Source: Gambelia wislizenii (Eukaryota; Chordata; Lepidosauria; Squamata; Crotaphytidae). Taken from it: a stretch of 64,000 nucleotides of DNA. The position numbers were made by a program, and so were the translations under genes. The notes below the pieces were generated by a model. The model had not been told where the DNA came from. It made no database searches and was given only the letters and a program-made list of their open reading frames with translations. This document shows positions 56,290 to 64,000 of the stretch, piece by piece. Numbering within the stretch: the stretch's first letter is position 1; the number at the start of each line of letters is the position of its first letter. Location of the stretch: contig JAUMIR010000005.1 of the NCBI GenBank assembly GCA_030847615.1, forward strand, positions 57,005,001 through 57,069,000, given 5' to 3'.

Positions 56290-58440
56290 GCCCATAACAA
56301 TGCCTGAAACCAGACTGAAATGGACATACGTAGATAACCCACCTCATCCAAGAACCTCTGGAGTTTAGAAGCCACCACTCCCTTTAGTATCTTTCCCAAA
56401 AATGGAATGTTGGAGACCAACCTATAGTTATTCAGTATAGAAGAATTGAAGGATGTGGGGGGGTTAAAAAAAAGGTCTTCCCACAGCCCCCTTCAGGTAT
56501 GTTGGGACCCTGCCTTGTTGTAGAGAGGAATTAATTACTTCCCTTACCTGCTCAGCTAGTCCTTCTCTGGCCTAATTAATAAGTCAGGAAGGGCACGGGT
56601 CTAGTACACATGTGGTGGCTCTTACCTCTCCAAGGATCCTGTCCACATCTTCAGGCTGCACAAACTGAAAAGTACCCATCAGCAATGGATAAGCAGGGAC
56701 CAAGATTATATCCACCAGATGTGTAGCAACTCTGATGTCCAAGTAAGAGTGAGGACTTTTTCAGACGCCTTAAAACCCATAAGCGGAAGTCGGGAGAGAT
56801 ATGTGGCTATCCTGCAGCACGGGGTCCATTACGGACGATGCCGTCCTTCTCCCATCGTCATCCATGTTGCTTCCATGCTCGATCTATTGAAAAAGTGCCA
56901 CTTTTTACTCACAAAAAACCTCCGTGAGTAAAAAGCAGCACCTTTTCAATAGATCAAGCACAGAAGCAACACAGACGATAGCAGGAGAGGGATGGTGTCG
57001 TCCGAAATGGACCTCCTGCCATGGGATAACCACGTACCTCTCCTGACCTCCGCTTACGGGTGTTAAGGTGTCTGAAAAAGTCCTGAATCCAAGCTATTTT
57101 ATCTGTGAAATAGTGGGCAAATCCTTCACAGTGGGCTGTTGAGTGGCTTACATTCTCTTTGTGGCCAGATAGTAACAGATCCCTCAAAATAGCTCTACAG
57201 AGTGGTTCCGTGCAGATGCAATAGTATTAGCCAGAAAAGCCTTTTTTGCTACCTTTATTGCCCCACCATTTGCTTTCAGATAAATTTTAGCCTGTTTTCA
57301 GTCAGACTCCCTCTGAGTTTTCTGACGGTGTCGCTCTAGTCTGTTTCACTTCTTTCATTGATGCCAGCTCCTTAGAAAACCAGGGGACTAGTTTACCTCC
57401 ACTCTATGAGAACGGATGCTTACGAGTGATCATGTCCACCACCCCGGTCATTTCTCCATTCAAGAGATCAACCAGGGCTTCAATAGGATTGTCTGCTGAG
57501 GCAGCAGGAAACTCCCCAAGAGCCATCAGGAATCCATCTGGATCCACAAGCCTCATGGGGTGGACCATCTTAAGGGGTCTCCCCCCACTACAAAGGCTCT
57601 GAGTCCCAGCAAGTCTAAACCTGACGGAGAAGTGATCTGTTCATGACAATTAACAGTATAAAGCTCCTATTGCAAGATCACCATCATCCTACCCTGTGCA
57701 GAAAACAAGATTTAGACTATGCCCAGCAGCATGAGTGGGGCCAGATATCCCTTAGAACAGACCCATGATTGTCATGGTAGACATGAAGTTCTGAGCCACT
57801 CCGAACAGGGTAGCCTCAGCAAGGATGTTGAAATCCCCCAATATCACAAGCTTCAGGGACTTCAACACCACCCCCAAGATCACTCCAGCTAGCTCAGGAA
57901 GGGAGACTGTTGAGCAGTGGGGTGGGCAGTAGACCAACAGAATCTGTAATCTGTCCTGGCCACCCACCTTTAAAGAAACACAAATACTGCAGACTGAGAG
58001 AGAGGGAACCTGGTCAGGGGGATATTATCCCTTACAGACCACTGCAACTCTATCTCCCCACCCCCAGGTCTTGCCTGTTGCTGCACAGGAAATCCTGTTG
58101 GGCAAAACTGAGAAACCCTCCATCCGCCCCAACCTCAACCAACCAGGTCTCTGTAATACATGTCACATCAGCATGTTAATCTACAATCAAGTCCTAAACA
58201 GCAGCAGTTAAGCAGGAACATTTTTAACCTTAACCCAAGGGGACCGCTGCCATGGCTATCCAAAATATTTGGGATGGGAGACAGTTTAGGAGTGACTGTT
58301 GTGAGCTCTAACCCCAGGACAGTGCAACCACTTCCCATTCCTATATTTCCCTCTACCCCATATAACCTGGATGGCTGCTCCCTGAGCACTATTACCTACC
58401 TCTTTTGGTTGGCAACACATCTCCCCCTGCCATAATAAAT
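56290..58440 (-). pseudogene. L2-like LINE: endonuclease and RT pieces
   Basis: On the minus strand, 57967-57752 gives LQILLVYCPPHCSTVSLPEL, then LKLVILGDFNILAEATLF with the GDFN motif of the APE-type endonuclease, and FMSTMTIMGL. Toward lower coordinates comes LLLSGHKENVSHSTAHCEGF, AHYFTDKIAWIQDFF, and beyond the nested element VSNIPFLGKILKGVVASKLQ RFLDEV, an early RT motif. The region above 57967 matches the usual 5' part (AACCAGGTCTCTGTAATACA). Many stops and frame changes show an old dead copy. Confidence 0.82.
56753..57083. mobile_element. Group A foldback element, 331 bp, nested in the LINE
   Basis: Starts GGACTTTTTCAGACGCC, ends GGTGTCTGAAAAAGTCC, and is flanked by TGA (56750-56752 and 57084-57086). 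The centre pairs AAGTGCCACTTTTTACTCAC with GTGAGTAAAAAGCAGCACC. The LINE reading frame resumes on the other side. Confidence 0.9.
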
Positions 58441-59519
58441 GGTCAATTATTTATCCCAACAGGGAAGGGTCTTTAAAGAGGCAAGCTTTTCTTTTGTGAA
58501 AAGCAGCAGCTCAGGCTCTTGCCCTCGTGCCATCCCCAAAGTGGCTCTCCCAAAGGGATGACTCGCCTTTGGTATTTCGCCCTTTGGTATTTCACCCCAC
58601 CAGCAGTAAACCCACTCCCATAGTAATCCCACTAATATTCCCCTGCCTGAAGAGTTAAATCAATCCATCTGGGGAACCTGCTGGAGACTGCTGGCTGGGA
58701 CTCAGTCCTGCAAAGAAGCAACTCACTCTGTAATGTTGAAAGAGTCCTAGCAAGAAGGAAGAGGTGGCAGATGGAATATTTGGTGGTAAGTCCCACTGAA
58801 CACCTTTGGGCTTACTTTTACATTACTCTTACCAAAATGTTTTTAGGTATATTGACAAGCAGAAGTAGAACTTACCTGAGTGTTCATTTAGCAAGTCCTC
58901 ATTGATGTAGTGGATCTACCAACAAGTCATTAAAATAAGGCATGAGAATCAAGGGGGGAAATGATATTTTTTTAAGGGTGAAAATATTCAGATACTCATA
59001 CTTATGCTGTTGAACATTATCACAAGGCAAAGGCTGGCTGGCTTGGCTTGAGCATTGTTCTTCAATCTGCTCCAGCCACAAATTTGCAGGAAGAAGCAGG
59101 AGAAAAGTTGTCCCTCCCCTCCAGGGCCTCTGAGGGAAGGGTTAATGGATGGTGTGATATTGTTGTTCTTGTTGTTGTTGTTGTTGTTTGGGTTTTAAAT
59201 CTTGAGTTAAATCTTGGGGGACCATGGCAACAAAAGATATTTAAAGGAGGTCCCTGGTAAAGAAAAGGTTAAGAACCACTGGTAAAGCACATATCACATG
59301 TAGTTTATCTTTGAGAAGGACAATATATTAAAGTTGATTAGTAATATGTGAGAAAGCCTTAAGAAGGAATTACTATAAATACATTATATTTTTTACAAAA
59401 TACTTCCACACAAAAAATCCCTTCTCTGATCCATGAAATGTTTATGAATTGTTATAGAGTTATTTTGACAAGTGTATTAATATTCGTTTTAGTAGCACCT
59501 AGAAGTCTTAATAGCAAGA
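58441..59519. other. No recognised gene
   Basis: A short palindromic repeat piece near 58785-58830 and a (TTG)n run at 59162-59190. Confidence 0.45.
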
Positions 59520-60690
59520 CTGTTCCCACAGTTTCAATGTTGTTGCTGTTGTTGCTGCTGCTGTTGTTGTTGTGTGCCTCCAGGTTGTTTCCAACTTATG
59601 GAGACCCTAAGGCAGTGATGTAGACTTGAGTTGACTGACTCAGACTCAAGTCACTTCCATTACTTGGTTTGGATTCGACTCGACAATAAATAATGGACTA
59701 CCTCGACTTGCAACTTGTATATATTTAGCAACTGACTTGCTTGGTTCAGTAACATAACACATTCATCCAGAAATGTTGCAGAACAAAAAACAATTCTCCT
59801 CCTTTGAACAACACTTCCATGATTTCATTGCTTTTTGCCTACTGGTCACATGGTGGAAGCGGTAGCAGCAAATGTGTTAGGCAATGAGCTTGAAGTGGGG
59901 TTGAGGTCTGCTTCAAAGCCTGTTCCTTCTGCACATTGGTGGAGCCTTCTAAAGAGGCCCCACCAATGTGCAGTGGCGACAGGCTTCCAAGCAGACCTCA
60001 AGCCCTGCCTCAAGCCCATTGCCTAATATACAGTCTTGCCTGTTGCTCTTAGGAAAAGCCTTCTTCTAAGGCCATCAGGCAAGACTTGCCTGCATGGTGC
60101 ACTTTTCTCGGAGGGGAAGACAGCAAACACATTAGGCAATGGGCTTGAGGTGGGGCTTGAGGTCTGCCCAGAAAAGCTTTAGAAGGCTTTTCCGATGGGC
60201 AGCAGGGACAGGCAGCTGAGCAGACTTCAAGCCCATTGCCTAACACATTTGCTGATTACTTTATTTTTTTTAACCTAACTTTGTGCACATTTTCTTGATT
60301 TTCTAGTTACTGAAACTACACACACACACCACCAACACCACCTTTTTTTCTGTTAAAGTTGGCTCCCAGATTTGAGACTCAACTTGAGACTTGATTTGGA
60401 AATATCTTGCAAGGACTTAAGAGTAGACCTGAGACTTGAAGGTAGAGGCTTGAAATGTGATTTGAGACTTGGAGTAAAACACTTCAATACATCACTGCCC
60501 TAAGGTAACCCTATCACAGGGTTTTCTTGGCAAGATTCGTTCAGAGTGGGCTTTGCTTTTGACTTCCCCTGATGCTGAGAGAGTGTGACTTGCTCAAAGT
60601 CACCCAATGAGTTTCCATACTTGAGCGGGGATTTGCATCCTGGTCTCTAGAGTGGCAGTCCAACATTCAAACCACCACTGTAAAAATTAG
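59520..60690 (-). repeat. tRNA-derived SINE, split by a hAT-type element
   Basis: The left part (59520-59612) has the (TTG)n tail and TTGTGTGCCTCCAGGTTG, CAACTTATGGAGACCCTAAG. The right part (60498-60690) has CTTGGCAAGATTCGTTCAG, AAAGTCACCCAATGAG and GCAGTCCAACATTCAAACCA. Joined at the 8-bp duplication they form one SINE like 47478-47713. Confidence 0.85.
59613..60497. mobile_element. Non-autonomous hAT-type DNA transposon, 885 bp
   Basis: Terminal inverted repeats CAGTGATGTA and TACATCACTG, with a perfect 8-bp duplication CCCTAAGG (59605-59612 and 60498-60505), as expected for hAT transposases. Repeated GACTTGAG-type subterminal motifs are frequent at both ends. The middle (59860-60250) is built of inverted blocks around GGCAATGGGCTTGAGGTGGG and CAAGCCCATTGCCTAA. 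It encodes nothing recognisable. Confidence 0.9.
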
Positions 60691-61639
60691 CTGAAAATAT
60701 AACAATAAAATTAAAACACAATTACAAGATCATCATATTAAAATCATAAATTAAACAATATAAAATCATATTATGTGCAATCTAGCAACTTCCATGCTCA
60801 TGGACAAAAGCCATCTCTTATTATTTGGAGATTTTCCAAAATGAAGGCTACGGGGGAGGGCACATTTTAAAAGTGTTCATTTTGTCCAGACTGTCAGTAT
60901 GTTTTCATTTGAAAAAGACTAAAAATAGATTTTGCCTCTCTTTCTCCCCCTCCTCCATTTTTTGGAAGGCTGCTGAGGCAAGGGGCATTTCTTCCCTCCC
61001 CTCCTTTTGGGAATTTGTAATCTAAATTCTCTTTTTAAAAAAAGAGAAACACAACTATTGTTCTTCCATGAGCCATAGTTTAGATCAAGTTCAATAAACT
61101 GAGATACATTTGCAGTTTTGTCCCTGCATGAATGTGGCCTAAGCATGCTCTGTGTGATCTTGACAGAACATTCTTTTGTTGCTATTTTTTAAAAAAAACT
61201 GATTGTATCTTTCTGAGAGGACATTTAAATGGTGCACCTTTTCTACTGGGAAAAGATTTTTCAGCTCTTGTCTGCTGAGCTTAAGAATTTGTTTCAGGGA
61301 GCTTGAGCAGCTGAGCATGTTTATACACAGAGAAACAACAAATGTTTCCCTCTAAACTCCTTCCTAAATTGTCCTAACTGAAAGAAAAGAAAAGCAGAAG
61401 AAAAACAAGTTTATTCTCAGACCTTGAAAGACCATGCATTCTTTATAGTTTACAATCTCCCAGTATTTGGGCAGAGAAGAAGATGTGATCAGTCCATGAA
61501 AACAGCTGTTTCCTTTCTGCATGTTTAAAGGAGATAGCTTGAAACTGGCTGCTTACACATCTGGTGTCTTATAGATTTGGATCTCTGAAAATGGCCAATG
61601 CAGTTCTATAAAATATCATGAAGGTACAATTAAACTAGA
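60691..61639. other. No recognised feature
   Basis: No coding homology or named repeat. Confidence 0.45.
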
Positions 61640-61885
61640 CCCAGTGTGGTATAGTGGTTTGACCATTGGACTATGATTCTGGAGACCAGGGTTTGAATTC
61701 CTACTGAGCCATGGAAACTCAGTGGGTGACCTTGGGCAAAACACACTCTCTCAGCCTCAAAGGAAGGCAAAGGCAAACCCCTTCTGAATGAACCTTGGCA
61801 AGACAGCCCTGTGATAGGCTCATCTTAGGTTTGCCATAAGTCAGAAATGACTTGAAGACACATATCAACAACAATGAAACTGTAA
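61640..61885 (+). repeat. tRNA-derived SINE, plus strand
   Basis: Head CCCAGTGTGGTATAGTGG, box-B region GGGTTTGAATTCC, body GTGGGTGACCTTGGGC, and 3' part TTGCCATAAGTCAGAAATG then (CAACAA). Its 3' part resembles the tail of the 5S SINE at 27.7 kb. Confidence 0.85.
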
Positions 61886-61959
61886 GAACAGTTTTGCTAG
61901 TAAGACCTTTAGGTGTTACCAAAAGGAATATTAATACACCAGCAGACCCCCCTCAGTGG

Positions 61960-62267
61960 GTAGATTATCAGATGTGTCAAAAAAGGCAAGAGCAGCACAC
62001 AAGGACAACGTTACTGTCCTGTGGACGGGTTGTGGTTTCAGACATCCTCGTCATCCTTGCTTGCTGACTCTATGCTGCAGCAGCGAATAAGGTGTCACTT
62101 TCAATTGACGGGGAGGTCCCATCAATGAAAAACAATACCTTACTCACAGCTGCAGCATGAAGTCGCAAGTGAAGATGATGTTGTCTGAAACCAGGACCTG
62201 TTCACAGGACAGTAACATTGTTCTCGTGTGCTGCTCTTGTCCTTTTTGGATGTGTCTGATAATCTCC
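61960..62267. mobile_element. Group C foldback element (308 bp)
   Basis: Starts GTAGATTATCAGATGTGTC and ends GGATGTGTCTGATAATCTCC, flanked by TGG (61957-61959 and 62268-62270). Arms pair GGCAAGAGCAGCACACAAGG with CTGCTCTTGTCC. Confidence 0.82.
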
Positions 62268-62270
62268 TGG

Positions 62271-63125
62271 TGAGTAGCAGACTTTTCAGGAGCCTTTTAG
62301 TAGTAGATCCCACTTCAATGGGTTTATTAATCAGCCCCCACTGCCACAGTGCCACATAGCTCTACTAGAGCTGCTTGTGAGCAGTATTTGGGCACATTCC
62401 TGGAATAGAGAAGGAAACTGCAGCAGGCACAGTCCACACCTGGGGAAGGCTACCCAATACAACCAGAATACTGGGATTGCTGTCTATGATTAATCTGTTC
62501 TTCTACATGTAACGTTCGTGGCTAACTAACTATAAAAATCTGGAGCCACTACATATGTTAGTCCAGGTTTGTTTTTTCACTTGATTTTTTTCCCCCACAA
62601 GTCTTTCTGCTTAACACCAATGGCCGGGGAGCCATCTTGACAGATAAAATTTTCCAGATTCATCTGTCATTTCTCATTGCTCATCTCTTGACTGTCAGTG
62701 CCACTCAGCAAGCTCTTGGCAAGTGTTGTATTGAATCTTTTAGGACAGGGGTGGACAAACACTGGGGGTTAGGGGGGGTGCATTCTCTCCCAAGAGAACT
62801 TAGAGGGCCTCACTTCTTGCCACATACCACTGGGGGGGGGGAATCAAATGTTTTTCTTTTAAATGTCTTCTAGAGTATGTAGGGAGCAATACATGGTCAT
62901 GTCTTTGTTGCTCACCCAACTTCTGTTTGTGGCCTGTTTGCTCCCTTGCAACTCTGCCCACGCTAATGCTAGGTCTGCAACTTGGGCATGAGGTAAGAGA
63001 TCCGAGTATATTGGTCTATCAGTGAAGTATTTGTCCTTAAACTACACGTAGGTACTTATCAGACCACACACACACACACACAAACACACGCTTTAATGTT
63101 CTTTTGCCAGCATTTTTTAAAATGT
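62271..63125. other. No gene; (CA)n near the end
   Basis: A CA microsatellite lies at 63065-63090. CTTTTGCCAGCATTTTTTAA and TTTTTATGCCAGCAAAAG (63102-63142) form a short palindrome. Confidence 0.5.
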
Positions 63126-63720
63126 TTTTATGCCAGCAAAAGGAATACTATTTTGGGGAGGTGATGGTCCTCCATCCTAGAAACATGCCCTACCCAGCGC
63201 AGCTGTGTTCTCAATATCATGGCCTCAATGCTGGTGATCCCTTCTTGCTCAAGGACAGCAACATTCGTCACATAGTCAGTCCAGTGTATATTTAGGATTG
63301 TGCGTAGACAGCACTGATGGAAGCGTTCGAGGAGTCGTAAGTGGTGGCAATAGGTGACCCATGTTTCAGACCCATAAAGGAGAATAGACAGTACAATGGC
63401 TCTATACACACTGATTTTTGTGTTTTACCTCAGGTGTTTATTACTCCAGACTCTTTTGTAAAGTCTTCCAAATGTGCTATGTGCCTTTGCTAATCTGTGG
63501 TCGATCTCTTTGTCAATCTTGGCATCTGAGATGATGCTTCCCAGGTAGGTGAACTGCTGAATGGACTTAAGCACAGAGTTGCCAACGGCAATGTGGGGAT
63601 GGTAGTGTTCGTCCTGTGGTGCAGGCTGGTAAAGAACTTCTGTTTTCTTCAGGTTGACTTCCAGCCCAAACAGCTCTGCAGCTGTTGCAAAGCAGGATTA
63701 CCATACTGATGGTAGCTTGT
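63126..63720 (-). pseudogene. Non-LTR retrotransposon RT C-terminal fragment
   Basis: Minus-strand reading: KKTEVLYQPAPQDEHYHP, then FTYLGSIISDAKIDKEIDH RLAKAH, an in-frame TAA, KISVYRAIVLSILLYGSETW, LLERFHQCCLRTILNIHW and ITSIEAMILRTQLRWVGHVS RMED. YLGS and LLYGSETW are typical of the thumb and following region of many non-LTR retrotransposons. I do not assign a clade. Bounded upstream by the foldback element at 63752. Confidence 0.75.
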
Positions 63721-63751
63721 TTAACTTAAGCCGTCTGAGGGCTCACACTAA

Positions 63752-64000
63752 GGACATTTTCAGACACGGAAAAACAGCTTCTTGCCGTGCAAGCAGCCTC
63801 CGGAACAGTATCAAGGCTGCTGCGCGGCAAGGGTCTATTTTGGACGATGCCGTTTCTCTCTCGGCGGCATCCGTGACTGTTGCGGCCAGCACTGGAGGCG
63901 GCCACGCTATTTTTTACTCACAGACAACTTTTGTGAGTAAAAAATAGCGCAGCCGCCTCCAGTGCTGGCCGCAACAGTCACGGACGTTGCTGAGAGAGAA
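63752..64000. mobile_element. Group A foldback element, cut by the window end
   Basis: Starts GGACATTTTCAGACACGG after a TAA flank (63749-63751). Shares CAAGCAGCCTCCGGAACAG and GGCTGCTGCGCGGCAAGGG with 1459-1789, and has a TTTTACTCAC...GTGAGTAAAA centre near 63927. By symmetry it should end about 100 bp beyond the window. Confidence 0.82.

Noticed and set aside
9655..63090. Direct-repeat arrays as CRISPR-like loci
   Set aside because: Repeats are dispersed transposon pieces or microsatellites, not regularly spaced, and the DNA is eukaryotic.

Overview
The window reads as transposon-dense, gene-poor DNA from a reptile, most likely a squamate (lizard or snake). Support: many CR1 LINE fragments with the ATTCTATG-type terminal repeat, L1 and L2-like LINE remnants, 5S-rRNA-derived and tRNA-derived SINEs, Penelope-like elements with a GIY-YIG domain, and many DNA-transposon derivatives. 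I found no convincing host exon, tRNA, rRNA gene or CRISPR array. The organism call is inference from repeat types.

Layout. 1-1.8 kb: the end of a Penelope-like element (minus), a 5S SINE (minus) and a near-perfect 331-bp foldback element. 3.3-8.8 kb: a complete Ty1/copia retrotransposon with identical 664-bp LTRs, 5-bp target duplications, a half-tRNA-type primer site, a polypurine tract and one open 1321-codon gag-pol frame. It split an older inverted-repeat element (called R1 here). 9-14 kb: small foldback elements and a minus-strand CR1 split by a 621-bp foldback element. 15-29 kb: L1 remnants, SINEs, further foldbacks, and a Tigger-like element carrying a CR1. 30-39 kb: LINE tails, two LTR-like copies and more foldbacks. 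38.7-40 kb: a second Penelope-like element with a candidate hammerhead ribozyme. 40-46 kb: several layers of nested insertions. 47-64 kb: SINEs, CR1 and L2-like LINE pieces, an 885-bp hAT-type element inside a SINE, an unidentified CpG-bearing segment with a 126-codon ORF, and a non-LTR reverse-transcriptase fragment.

Two things stand out. First, the copia element is intact and its LTRs are identical, so it inserted very recently. Second, at least four size groups of foldback elements share one terminal motif (GGA[C/G][T/A]TTNTCAGAC or a close variant), and most have 3-bp target duplications. They look like one non-autonomous superfamily that keeps its ends while its arms change. No transposase for it is visible here.

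The functional relationships are parasitic rather than operon-like. The copia element encodes its own Gag, protease, integrase, RT and RNase H. The SINEs depend on LINE machinery, and the foldback, R1 and hAT copies depend on transposases encoded elsewhere. Nesting gives a relative age order at several sites. Boundaries given to the base were located from repeat ends or target duplications; those described as approximate were judged by eye.
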